64,000 nt of DNA from Paenibacillus barcinonensis (lineage in GTDB: Bacteria > Bacillota > Bacilli > Paenibacillales > Paenibacillaceae): NCBI RefSeq assembly GCF_003217495.1, contig NZ_QJSW01000011.1, positions 78,021 through 142,020 on the forward strand. Direction: 5' to 3'. How positions within the stretch are numbered: position 1 is the first letter of the stretch; each line of letters starts with the position of its first letter. The notes below the pieces were generated by a model. That model saw only the letters and a list, made by a program, of their open reading frames with translations. It was not told where the DNA came from and made no database searches. A program made the position numbers and the translations under genes. Of the stretch, positions 42,426 through 50,594 are shown one piece after another.

Positions 42426-43277
42426 TCATCTATAATACATCAGCTTTTTGGCTTCCATACCCAGACCGAACGAAATAAGTCGTGCTTCCATCGCTCGATA
42501 TACATCTGGATCATCGAACCCTTGTGCCTGACTGTCCCGAATCAAACTAAACAGACCAATCTGATCTGCGCTCGAGATAAAGAACTTCAACTGCTCCTCC
42601 TGATCATATGGAATCTCTTTCCCATGCCACGGATGCAGATGCGGAACGACTCCCTTAAAATCACTCCATGCGCCTTTCCCCAGCGCAACTCCAAGGCCAT
42701 CAAGTGTATCAACTATGACTTCGCTTCGTCTGAGTTGCTGGGCTTCCTGAATGTAAGAGTAGCCGTCTGGGACGAGTTTAAAATTAAAATGCTGCACAGC
42801 CCAATCCTGCACCTGTTTTTTTTCACGATCCCAACGTTTCCTGTCAAAATACTCACTTTCGCTCGTATTCTCCTCCTGTTCCTTCACATAGTCGAGGTAT
42901 TGTTGTTTCGATTCAAATTCATTGAGCAGCAAATCCTCATGACCTGAGAAACCAAGAGCAAAAAATTCCCGGATATTGCTGGCAACGATCCTCGCATAGT
43001 GACCAAAAGCCATCGGATCTACGCAAATTATTGGTGCCAAACTTAAATCAGAAGCATGACCAAAGTCTGTTAAAAACGAAAAATGGATACCACCCATTCC
43101 CGTGTTTGCAAACACAATAGCATCAGCGGGAGAACTCAGATAACCCCCATGATCATGGGGATCAAATTGTAGAAAATAACCCGTTGGTGTCTCCAGATAA
43201 GGCACTTCGTGCTTGATTGTTTGCTCCCACACCATCATTTCTTGCAGCAGCTCTGGAATCTTATAGTCGCTTGTCAT
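42426..43277 (-). CDS. Hypothetical protein, possibly SMI1/KNR4 (SUKH)-related
   Basis: 283 residues from ATG 43277 (MTSDYKIPELLQEMM), with GGGAGGA upstream. The part from 55 to 115 (DAIVFANTGMGGIHFSFLTD, LAPIICVDPMAFGHYARIVA) has the strand pattern of SUKH-type immunity proteins, though the usual P-x-D-Y-x-x-F motif is not seen, so the link is weak. The C-terminal half contains GVVPHLHPWHGKEIPYDQEE. Whole protein soluble. Confidence 0.55.
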   Translation of the reverse strand: MTSDYKIPELLQEMMVWEQTIKHEVPYLETPTGYFLQFDPHDHGGYLSSPADAIVFANTGMGGIHFSFLTDFGHASDLSLAPIICVDPMAFGHYARIVASNIREFFALGFSGHEDLLLNEFESKQQYLDYVKEQEENTSESEYFDRKRWDREKKQVQDWAVQHFNFKLVPDGYSYIQEAQQLRRSEVIVDTLDGLGVALGKGAWSDFKGVVPHLHPWHGKEIPYDQEEQLKFFISSADQIGLFSLIRDSQAQGFDDPDVYRAMEARLISFGLGMEAKKLMYYR

Positions 43278-43720
43278 CACTAATACTCCTCCCCTGTCTA
43301 ATAACTTTGGCGATAGCTTATGTAAGCTGGACAATTGCTTTATGAAAAGAAATAATAATTATTGTAACATGACCTATTGCGTCATGATCAATCACGACTC
43401 ATTGGCGAATCCCTCCTCTACCCCATTAAAAACTTGGCTACGAAGGCTAACGATCAGGAGAATTCTTATTTAGGCATTTTTAATAAAATATAAAATTATC
43501 AAGAGCCCTGGCACGAAACCAAGGCCCTATACAATACCATTACTCTGACACAACATAAACTTGCGACTCTGGCTATCCCAACAACAAATCAGCCGCTAGA
43601 ATCCGATCATTAACCAGTGCTTTGAGAAAAAATAACTTATCCCCACCTGCGCACGCCTCTTCTTTTGTTCAAAGGACAGCATCGCTTCTGAATGGGACTG
43701 TTTAAATCTTTATAAAAAAG
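43278..43720. other. Intergenic stretch with a possible terminator
   Basis: On the minus strand GGGCCTTGG and CCAGGGCTC (43502-43535) pair over 9 bases with G-U pairs, followed by a weak T-rich tail, a likely end for the Imm11-like transcript. The remainder is A+T-rich with no supported gene. Confidence 0.5.
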
Positions 43721-44581
43721 CTATCGCGTGAATCCTTTGCCAAGTCGACTAAACCAGGTGTCCCGTTTTTCCACAATTCCCCACCTAAGCCCTAACAACA
43801 CAGGAGGATAGTAACTCGGCACCATCCATGAATAGCTCCCATCCAACTGAAGATTACCTAACCATATCTGCTTGTCTTTGTCTGCCTTGATTGCCCATTT
43901 ACCGGAAAACACCATCTTGCCTTTATTTTTGCGGGCGAACTTCTTCGCTTGTTCAAAATCAAAAAAAGTCATTAAGGACTTATCAATTTCCTTACTCATT
44001 CGTTCATGCTCTTCTTCCTTCTCTTTCCATGAAAACTCCGAATCCCAAATTTCAACGAGCTGATAACCTACAATCGATGCACTTAACATGTCTTGTAATG
44101 AATCGGATACATATATGTATGGCAGCGTTCGTTCTTTCTGAGGATATTTAATTCGAAACATATGTTGTTGCTCTAAAGCTTCTGCATGTAAAACAAGTGA
44201 ATACTCGTCAAACTGGTTGGTGTCGCCATGAACCATTCTTACTTTCGATGTTTCCGTATCTATGCAATCGATGATGTTTAATACATGAAGAATATAATAT
44301 GCTTCTCCTGCATCGGTTAAAATGGGGAGAAACTCGATCTGTTCGATGGATTGCTGCTCCAGAATATCTTTTACCTTTTTACTAATGACAAGTGCTCCAT
44401 TGAACCTGTTCAGAATATCTGCTGGCCTGCCCGTATCCTCGAAATCTACTGTCAGCGCAGACCATTCCTGGATCATCGGTTGATCAGAGGATAGAGCTTC
44501 GTATATCAATTCCAGGTCATCTGAGCTCCTGAACTCAATTGTGTTGTTTGGCGGATAATAATCGAATAACCATGCTTTCAT
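43721..44581 (-). CDS. Imm11-type (DUF1629) immunity-family protein
   Basis: 286 residues. Visible: LIYEALSSDQPMIQEWSALT, NGALVISKKVKDILEQQSIE, QIEFLPILTDAGEAYYILHV and NIIDCIDTETSKVRMVHGD, the order expected for DUF1629/Imm11 (a strand-rich domain where …VS.KvkdiLe…ieflPv… YyilhvlniIDciD is typical). A C-terminal domain (AKKFARKNKGKMVFSGKWAI, YSWMVPSYYPPVLLGLRWG) follows. Imm11 proteins are predicted antidotes of polymorphic toxins; no toxin is adjacent. Confidence 0.6.
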   Translation of the reverse strand: MKAWLFDYYPPNNTIEFRSSDDLELIYEALSSDQPMIQEWSALTVDFEDTGRPADILNRFNGALVISKKVKDILEQQSIEQIEFLPILTDAGEAYYILHVLNIIDCIDTETSKVRMVHGDTNQFDEYSLVLHAEALEQQHMFRIKYPQKERTLPYIYVSDSLQDMLSASIVGYQLVEIWDSEFSWKEKEEEHERMSKEIDKSLMTFFDFEQAKKFARKNKGKMVFSGKWAIKADKDKQIWLGNLQLDGSYSWMVPSYYPPVLLGLRWGIVEKRDTWFSRLGKGFTR

Positions 44582-44611
44582 TTATCCCACTCCTGTACTG
44601 TATGTATTATA

Positions 44612-45472
44612 TTATTGGTGCTGTCTCCATTCATTCCATGCTTGGAGATACTCGGGCAAGTCCTGCGGATGATGTTTATTACTGAGCCCGATTCGGCAGT
44701 ACAAATGGACCAGTGCTTCTTCCACCAATCTGGATTGATCCATGTCTGCGTGTTGCAGAAGTCCGAATACATCCCATAACATGGCGGGATCAAGGTCATC
44801 AGGTGAGGAACAAAAGGCGTACAGAAAATCATAAATAACCGGTCCCACCATGGGAGAAGGGTCAATGACCCCGATCAATTCCTTTTGCTCAAACACAAAA
44901 TTATGAACTCCTGTATCCCCATGCAAAAGAAACCTCGCGTCCTCATCCTTCTGGAATAGACGATTGACGAGAATTTGAACCAGATCATAATCCTCCGTGC
45001 CAAGCACGTCACCCAGATTCTCTCTGGCCTCATCAATACTAATCTGATTGAATTCCCTCCACGTCCTGCATGGAAGCTCCATTCTTCCCCATGACGCTGT
45101 ATCCACCACACGCACATAGGTATTAAACAGTTCTTTCACTAGCCGGGTTAACCACACCTTCTTCGGTCCCCGATTGTAATGAGTCTCACCTGTCATATAG
45201 CTATATACAAAATAGGTGCTGTCCGAGCCCGTAAAGAGGAGATTTGGCAGCAGCCTTACATCACGGTACGTCTCCAGAAACTGCCGGGCAATGCGAATTT
45301 GTTCTGGATCATCCCATTTCAAAATATACTGCTCACCTGAGCTCGCACGCAGCTTGAACACACGTCCCGCCGTCGTACCTGACAGTTGTTCTGCTTCTAC
45401 GATATCTTCCTCAATTCGATGCTCCTGAAACAGCATATTAATATCTTGAACGTGTGGATTGTTGTTATGCAT
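44612..45472 (-). CDS. Aminoglycoside-phosphotransferase-like kinase family protein
   Basis: 286 residues from ATG 45472 (MHNNNPHVQDINML). Kinase-like elements: nucleotide-binding Lys in GEQYILKWDDPE, the Brenner motif FLLHGDTGVHNFVFEQ and the metal motif LIGVIDPSPMVGPVIYDFLY. This is the APH/choline-kinase fold; it could modify an antibiotic or a small metabolite. It overlaps the end of the ABM-domain gene by 8 bases. Confidence 0.85.
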   Translation of the reverse strand: MHNNNPHVQDINMLFQEHRIEEDIVEAEQLSGTTAGRVFKLRASSGEQYILKWDDPEQIRIARQFLETYRDVRLLPNLLFTGSDSTYFVYSYMTGETHYNRGPKKVWLTRLVKELFNTYVRVVDTASWGRMELPCRTWREFNQISIDEARENLGDVLGTEDYDLVQILVNRLFQKDEDARFLLHGDTGVHNFVFEQKELIGVIDPSPMVGPVIYDFLYAFCSSPDDLDPAMLWDVFGLLQHADMDQSRLVEEALVHLYCRIGLSNKHHPQDLPEYLQAWNEWRQHQ

Positions 45473-45794
45473 ATGTGTTCTCAAACGGATTATCCGCACT
45501 TGTCACTTCCTGTATAATCACGATTGGATCAGAGATCAAGCCTAATTCCTCATCCTTGGGATACGTTACCGCAATGGTAGGCTCAGGTCCTGCAAATGCC
45601 ATCATCGACTCCATATCCTCCCACATCGTACACAGGAAAAAATGTGCATACGCTCCCTGCTCTACAACCTTTAAATACGCGCCGCGATTTCCTTCTACTG
45701 CCAACGTATCTTTTACCCCTGTCTCATACTCATAATCCAAAAAAGCTTGCTTATTCTCCAGCGGCACCGCCCCATGCCATGTTCTGGCAATCAT
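45465..45794 (-). CDS. Antibiotic biosynthesis monooxygenase (ABM) domain protein
   Basis: 109 residues, ferredoxin-like ABM fold: MIARTWHGAVPLENKQAFLD, GAYLKVVEQGAYAHFFLCTM and WEDMESMMAFAGPEPTIAVT. Such small dimeric proteins include heme-degrading or quinol monooxygenases, but most are unassigned. It is the first gene of a pair with the APH-like kinase. Confidence 0.85.
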   Translation of the reverse strand: MIARTWHGAVPLENKQAFLDYEYETGVKDTLAVEGNRGAYLKVVEQGAYAHFFLCTMWEDMESMMAFAGPEPTIAVTYPKDEELGLISDPIVIIQEVTSADNPFENTYA

Positions 45795-45986
45795 GCAATC
45801 ACTCCTAACATCAAGTTCAGTTCATTTTTTCATTGTAACATATGCAATAAAACAGGCTGAATTAAGCCCGATGCACTTTAGTGTGCGGCCTCACGCCGTC
45901 GTCACACCTTCTCATCAATAATATGTAGTATAGGTATGACACACGCATAGTGCAATCCATGTGAATCCTAATCTAGTTTCTCTTCC

Positions 45987-46850
45987 TCATTCAATCTCGG
46001 CAACAATATCAGTGCAACGTACAATCAATTCCGACATTGGTTCTCCGTTCAAAAGGACATGAAGCTCATATCCATTGTCGATTCGATACAGCTCATCATA
46101 CAGCCAGTAACTACCAACAATCTTGCCTTCTTGCTTGAGCATTTCAGCATCGGTTAGCGTGAGTTTGTTGATCTCGGTGAAGCCGCCTCTTGTATCAAAC
46201 CGCAGGACAAGCTCATCGCCCGTCAGCAGGTCCGTCACCTTACAATCATGAAATTGCAGCTTAAGGTGAACGTCAGCCGGAATATCCTGCTTTACCATAG
46301 CATCTCTGTACTCCTGCAGCACAACTTCCATCTCTTTTGTATATTCTGCACTCTTTTTCTTGAGCTGCTGCATGACTTCGCGTGTGCAATAACCCAGAGC
46401 AAACACACGAATATCCGCTATTTTCCTGAAAATTTCCGAGGGTAATCTCTCCGCTTGGTATTTGAAGTTCCACTCCATCGCTTCTGCATATTCGTCTTTA
46501 CACTGCTTCTCATCAAAAGCAGGACGAGCATCGTACTCAGCAATCAGCGTCTCGATATGGGCACGCTCTTCGGGAGGCATATGATACACGAGCTGATCTT
46601 CCTCCGTCACCTCTTCCCCGCTAAATGCTTTGTCTACCCTGGTCATGACCTGACCATCATGCTCCAGCATGAATCGGGGATCGGTATTATACACATCTCG
46701 CTGGAGCTTGACATGCTCTTTTTCCTTCCGTTTATACAGCCGTTGAAAGAGAGCTTCGTCCAGTAAAGTCGCACCTTTATGTACTCTCATGCCAAAATGA
46801 AGCCCTGTCTGCTGACAAGTCTCATACCACTCTTTTGTTAAATATTTCAT
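45987..46850 (-). CDS. DUF4085 family protein
   Basis: 287 residues from ATG 46850 (MKYLTKEWYETCQQTGLHFG), with AGGAGAGG 6 bases upstream. The N-terminal MKYLTKEWYExCQxTGLHxxMxVHKGA and LYKRKEKEHVKLQRDVYNTD mark DUF4085. The C-terminal part (about 195-287) is strand-rich (HLKLQFHDCKVTDLLTGDEL, LVLRFDTRGGFTEINKLTLT, VGSYWLYDELYRIDNGYELH). Function unknown. The open frame continues to 47054 but has no start signal there. Confidence 0.88.
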   Translation of the reverse strand: MKYLTKEWYETCQQTGLHFGMRVHKGATLLDEALFQRLYKRKEKEHVKLQRDVYNTDPRFMLEHDGQVMTRVDKAFSGEEVTEEDQLVYHMPPEERAHIETLIAEYDARPAFDEKQCKDEYAEAMEWNFKYQAERLPSEIFRKIADIRVFALGYCTREVMQQLKKKSAEYTKEMEVVLQEYRDAMVKQDIPADVHLKLQFHDCKVTDLLTGDELVLRFDTRGGFTEINKLTLTDAEMLKQEGKIVGSYWLYDELYRIDNGYELHVLLNGEPMSELIVRCTDIVAEIE

Positions 46851-47067
46851 AGGCACCTCTCCTGCTATACAAGTTAAACTTCGTCCTATATCTTCTATAT
46901 TGATGCGTACAGATTTAGCTGCATCAGGGATATGTGTCCGTTTATAATACGCGGTTAACTGCTTCGGGTGATTTTTGACCATGTCATATTCGATGACCGT
47001 GTGAGCGACGACTGATCTTGTGAATTCCAAAACCTCTACAACTCTTATATTCAACGGACGTATCTTG

Positions 47068-47505
47068 CTACGCCAAGGTTTGAAAGAATTTGTGTTTTAT
47101 CTCTTTGTCGTTTCGCGCAGCCCATTCATGGACGACTTCTACCCCTGCGATCTCCTGATCTCGGTGAAAATAAAAGCATAAATCCATCGGCACAAGCCGT
47201 TTGCCATATAATTTAAACCCGATTCGTCTGTAATTGATGTAAATACACTCAATCTGGGATGCATCATATCTCCGATGTTTTGTAGAAATCACATGATCAC
47301 TTTCCAGCGTAATGCTTGGTTTGGAGAACAACAAACGCCGAATGAGAAAAATGATATAACCTAGAATAAAGGTCAAAATAACGATCAGGGTATACTTCAG
47401 GATACCATTCTCGTCGAAAATAACATTTCTCAGAAAAAGAATTTCAATAACCAGCATACATATGAGATTCAATACAGCTCTTGGATAAATCGTCTTGTAT
47501 GTAAT
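47068..47505 (-). CDS. Membrane protein with PH-like domain, probable ATT start
   Basis: If read from the ATT at 47505 it has 145 residues. An AGGAGGG site lies exactly 7 bases before this ATT, while the TTG at 47472 and ATG at 47457 have none. Two membrane segments (LICMLVIEILFLRNVIF, LKYTLIVILTFILGYIIFLI) precede a soluble domain (ITLESDHVISTKHRRYDASQ, IECIYINYRRIGFKLYGKRL) resembling small bacterial PH-like domains. It starts 12 bases after the stop of the NUDIX pseudogene. Confidence 0.65.
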   Translation of the reverse strand: MTYKTIYPRAVLNLICMLVIEILFLRNVIFDENGILKYTLIVILTFILGYIIFLIRRLLFSKPSITLESDHVISTKHRRYDASQIECIYINYRRIGFKLYGKRLVPMDLCFYFHRDQEIAGVEVVHEWAARNDKEIKHKFFQTLA

Positions 47506-47517
47506 GAGATATCCCTC

Positions 47518-48156
47518 CTATTTATTCTCCCCGTTAATCCGCAGCCACTTGGAAGGAGTCTTCTTGGCAAAATGCTTTTCGACAAAGTCCAGAATATCAT
47601 CGATCCCGGGCAATGCTGCGTGCTGTTTCGCTTCTTCAAACGTCATCCATCGTTGCTCGCTATGCTCATGATTTAATTGTACAGGCTGATCCTCATGCAC
47701 ATAACCTACAAATACAGGAGCCATATAGATATAATCCTCTACAGGTGAATAGAACTGCTCGAACTGATTCGAACTATATAAACGCACCTCCGTGATGCCC
47801 GTTTCCTCCCGAATTTCCCGAAGGGCGGCTTCCCATGCCTTCTCACCATGCTCAATACCGCCTCCGATATAACACCATTCGTTATGCAGCATCCGACCAT
47901 CCCGCTTGAGCATCAGCACATGGTACTAGTCCAGCCACTTTTTTAAAAGTACGACAGCAACCCCCTCACAGCGAACGGGCACAGCCTGTTTGGGTTTACC
48001 CGGTTGATTAGGTGGATTTGCCGGAGTAACCTTAGTGGACTGCTCAGCTTGTGTAGCCTTAGTAGCTTGCGTGTTTTGGTCAGAATGGCCGAATTGATTC
48101 GCTTGTTGCGTTTGATTCGCCCGGTTTACACCTTGAGCATTTACGGTATCGTCCAT
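47518..48156 (-). pseudogene. NUDIX hydrolase gene with in-frame TAG and Q/N/T-rich N-terminal extension
   Basis: One frame runs from 48156 to 47518 interrupted only by TAG at 47926-47928. Upstream of the stop: about 55 residues of Gln/Asn/Thr/Ala-rich low complexity, then VPVRCEGVAVVLLKKWLD, the first strand of a NUDIX fold. Downstream in the same frame: YHVLMLKRDGRMLHNEWCYI and the NUDIX box GGGIEHGEKAWEAALREIRE with ETGI. A restart at the GTG at 47919 would lack the first strand. Either a nonsense mutation or a read error (CAG to TAG would suffice). Confidence 0.8.
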
Positions 48157-48177
48157 GTATTTCTGCCCTCCCGTTCT

Positions 48178-48576
48178 TCACGTTTCTGAAGATTTAAAGT
48201 CCTCCAGCACCTTCGACCGATCCCCATAAACCTTATCCAGATGCTCTTCCCCCCAGTAGCATAGAAGATCCAGCGCAGGCTTGAGTCCCCACCCGTATTC
48301 CGTAAGCTCATACTCCACCTTGGGAGGCACTTCGGAGTATACTTTGCGCTGTACAATCTCGTCTTTTTCCAGCCCTCTGAGCTGGGTCGTCAGCATCTTC
48401 TGCGTAATGTCCGGGATCAGCCGCCGCAGCTCCGAGGTCCGTTTGCACCCAGTGAACAAATGATAAATAATGAGCGGCTTCCACTTCCCGCCCATCACCT
48501 CCAAAGCCGCCTCCACGCCAACCTTATATTTCTTAGGAACACTCGTATTTGCTTCCGTCTTGTCTTGTTCCGTCAC
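48178..48576 (-). CDS. HxlR family transcriptional regulator
   Basis: 132 residues from GTG 48576, chosen because GGGGGGA lies 6-7 bases upstream. The winged-helix core is clear: ALEVMGGKWKPLIIYHLFTG, KRTSELRRLIPDITQKMLTT, QLRGLEKDEIVQRKVYSEVP and PPKVEYELTEYGWGLKPALD. HxlR regulators often sense electrophiles, quinones or disulfide stress. The gene is divergent from an NAD(P)H-dependent flavodoxin-fold oxidoreductase, a common pairing in which HxlR controls the oxidoreductase. Confidence 0.9.
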   Translation of the reverse strand: MTEQDKTEANTSVPKKYKVGVEAALEVMGGKWKPLIIYHLFTGCKRTSELRRLIPDITQKMLTTQLRGLEKDEIVQRKVYSEVPPKVEYELTEYGWGLKPALDLLCYWGEEHLDKVYGDRSKVLEDFKSSET

Positions 48577-48848
48577 CGCAGTTCCCCCCATAGCCCATAT
48601 CCGTTGAACAACATTGTTTACCCAGTCTCTTTTCATCATTAAAACAACCTGTCTGCACCTTTCATTCATCTCTATACCGAGCGTCAGTACGACCTTCCAA
48701 CCAAGGTGTTTTTATGTTCCATGGGTACTTTCATCTCCCTATAGAACATCAAAGTGCGTACTTCCAGATGTTCTCAGTCCTGTTTATAATAGCATCATCG
48801 AAGGAGCCATGGCTACCAAACCACGCTCCAGAAAGGTTGTGATTGTTC

Positions 48849-49454
48849 ATGAACGTATTAGTCGTTGTGTCCCATTCACGTAAAGATTCCCTGACCTTCC
48901 AGGTCACGGATCGTTTTATTCAAGGTCTGGCAGCAGGAGGTCATCAAGCGGAGATTGTGGATTTACATGAGATTGGCTTTGACCCGATCCTTCGAGCAGC
49001 AGATGAACCAGACTATTCTCAAGATATTCAGCGCTTCTCCCCTCAGATTGAAACCGAGATAAAGCGGCTCAAGAAACACGATGCCATTGCTTTTGTTTTC
49101 CCTCTGTGGTGGTGGCATCTGCCAGCGATGCTGAAAGGGTACATTGACCGTGTGATGAACAACGGATATGCCTACGGTGCGAATAAGCTGCATCATCAGC
49201 AGATTCTGTGGATTGCCCTTGCCGGTGTGACCGAAGAGCAGATGAATAAACGCAGCTACAGTGATTCGATTCGTAATCTGCTCAATGTTGGTATCGCCGA
49301 TTACTGTGGCGTGTGCAATTCGAGGGTTGAATTTCTCTACAATACCCTAGAAGCCCCGCCGGAGCATTATGAGGAACTGCTGCATCAGGCGTACGCGTTG
49401 GGCGTTAACTATGCCAGCCATTCTACCGAGCCGCTAACAACATTTGAAAAATAA
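48849..49454 (+). CDS. NAD(P)H-dependent oxidoreductase, flavodoxin-like fold
   Basis: 201 residues from ATG 48849 (MNVLVVVSHSRKDSLTFQVT). FMN/FAD-binding pattern: SHSRKDSLT, AFVFPLWWWHLPAMLKGYID, WIALAGVTEEQM. This is the NQO1/KefF/MdaB-type fold; such enzymes reduce quinones or other electrophiles by two electrons. It faces away from an HxlR regulator; the 270-bp region between them contains a TATAAT at 48785-48790 and two GTACTT elements 33 bp apart. Confidence 0.9.
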   Translation: MNVLVVVSHSRKDSLTFQVTDRFIQGLAAGGHQAEIVDLHEIGFDPILRAADEPDYSQDIQRFSPQIETEIKRLKKHDAIAFVFPLWWWHLPAMLKGYIDRVMNNGYAYGANKLHHQQILWIALAGVTEEQMNKRSYSDSIRNLLNVGIADYCGVCNSRVEFLYNTLEAPPEHYEELLHQAYALGVNYASHSTEPLTTFEK

Positions 49455-49517
49455 ATCACCCGTTTCCGCTTTCCTTGAGCGGTTATGGTAAGTAAAAATC
49501 CCCGCATCACACACAGC

Positions 49518-49544
49518 AAAAAAGGCCGCTCAACTGAGCGACCT
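49518..49544 (-). terminator. Terminator after the FusB-type gene
   Basis: AAGGTCGCTC pairs with GAGCGGCCTT around AGTT, followed by TTTTTT on the minus strand. Confidence 0.8.
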
Positions 49545-49612
49545 TGTGTGTGTTTCGTGTTGCTTTGCAATTATACGTTGCTTCGCTTTATTCACTGCTC
49601 ACAAATCTCCGG

Positions 49613-50254
49613 CTATTTAATCGCTGCAAGCAAAAATTTCTCCAGCATGCTGATCTCCGTAATACTCTCGTTGCACGCCTTGTCATCCATGCACACATAC
49701 TGACCCATGGAGGCAAAATTGTCCGCCGAGTTAGCCTTGGTCTTCACATTGTAGAATCCAAGCTCCTGATGGCGATGGCAGAACATACAATACCCTTTCT
49801 TGTTCGTAGGCGTGATTCGTCCCTCAATTCCAAGGAACCTGCCCTCGTGCGGATACACGATGAACAAACGGCTTGTCGCAATGTCGATCCATCTCAGATA
49901 GGTGGTGTGTGCGTAATCCATGGATTCCAGATTAGGCAGCTTGAGCTTTTTGGCCTTGGGAAACAGCTTTTGGATCTGCTTAGCTGTGACCTGCGGGTAT
50001 GGAATCAGATAGTCCTGCAGCTGATTCAGGTAGAGCTGCACGTCATGCGGCGTAGCATACGTGGATAGCTGCTCCAGCAGCTGTTTCCGTTCCAGCGTCA
50101 GATCATCGAAGATGCCTACGGCATTCGTACTGACGGTGTAGCGGACCGTATCCAACACTTTGGGGTCCACGACCGAGCGTAGCGTTTTTAGCAGAAATTC
50201 AGCTTGTTTATAGATGTAGTTATATTGATGATTATGAATAAATGGTGTTTGCAT
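49613..50254 (-). CDS. fusB: FusB/FusC family EF-G-binding protein
   Basis: 213 residues from ATG 50254, exactly the length of staphylococcal FusB. N-terminal helical domain with HNHQYNYIYKQAEFLLKTLR; C-terminal treble-clef zinc domain with cysteines at 156, 159, 188 and 194 (KKGYCMFCHRHQELGFYNVK, GQYVCMDDKACNESI). Residues shared with FusB include HQYNYI, F/IEGRI…, KGYCxxC, KTKxNSxxxxxxGxYVCxD and CN. Such proteins bind EF-G and free it from fusidic-acid-stalled ribosomes, giving resistance. An AAGGGG ribosome binding site lies inside a hairpin, and a leader ORF precedes it. Confidence 0.92.
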   Translation of the reverse strand: MQTPFIHNHQYNYIYKQAEFLLKTLRSVVDPKVLDTVRYTVSTNAVGIFDDLTLERKQLLEQLSTYATPHDVQLYLNQLQDYLIPYPQVTAKQIQKLFPKAKKLKLPNLESMDYAHTTYLRWIDIATSRLFIVYPHEGRFLGIEGRITPTNKKGYCMFCHRHQELGFYNVKTKANSADNFASMGQYVCMDDKACNESITEISMLEKFLLAAIK

Positions 50255-50265
50255 GGCCTTCAGCC

Positions 50266-50395
50266 CCTTATTTATAGTAGTCAAGCAAATAAGGTGCAAA
50301 GCCTGCGGGTTGAACCATGATATGAATGTTGCTTCCAGGGCAAACGATCTCTTTTATCGCGCCCTACACAAAGTCCGCCCCTATTCAGGCTTTGC
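50266..50395 (-). promoter_or_regulatory. Leader hairpins of the fusB-type gene (candidate translational attenuator)
   Basis: CCTTATTT (minus strand 50294-50287) pairs with AAATAAGG (50273-50266), an 8-bp hairpin that includes the AAGGGG ribosome binding site at 50269-50264. A second pairing joins GCAAAGCCTG (50395-50386) and CAGGCTTTGC (50305-50296). Small reading frames run through the arms, so a ribosome paused there would open the binding site. Confidence 0.6.
50268..50318 (-). CDS. Candidate leader peptide of the fusB-type gene
   Basis: ATG 50318 encodes the 16-residue MVQPAGFAPYLLDYYK and stops 13 bases before the fusB-type ATG, within the AAATAAGG arm. The binding site is weak (GGAAG at 13 bases). 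A competing 55-codon frame in another phase runs from ATG 50448 to TGA 50281 over the whole leader (MTWQYGLCRIARSLESLTQ...). Which of the two is translated is open. Confidence 0.4.
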   Translation of the reverse strand: MVQPAGFAPYLLDYYK

Positions 50396-50475
50396 GTAAG
50401 GCTTTCTAGCGAACGAGCAATCCGGCACAGTCCATATTGCCACGTCATAACCCCCAATGCAGTCGATATACGGGA

Positions 50476-50505
50476 ATTATAACAGGACTAGACGGAAGGG
50501 GACAA
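50476..50505 (-). promoter_or_regulatory. Promoter of the fusB-type gene
   Basis: On the minus strand TTGTCC (50505-50500) and TATAAT (50481-50476), 18 bases apart. The transcript would start near 50468, giving a leader of about 215 bases before the fusB-type ATG. Confidence 0.65.
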
Positions 50506-50594
50506 TGCGCTTCTTCCGCTCCTTAACAATTACTTGATCTTTGGAGGTGTCATCAACGAATGTTATATCATGTTGTTAACTGGCATTATTTCTG

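Noticed and set aside
42372..42947. 191-codon plus-strand open frame
   Set aside because: Lies opposite the SUKH-like gene, with no binding site and implausible sequence.
44612..45794. Antibiotic biosynthesis cluster suggested by the ABM domain and APH-like kinase
   Set aside because: No synthases, carriers or transporters nearby; the ABM name describes a fold, not a pathway.
46851..47054. N-terminal extension of the DUF4085 protein
   Set aside because: AGGAGAGG sits directly before ATG 46850, where the family N-terminus begins; the upstream TTG has no site.
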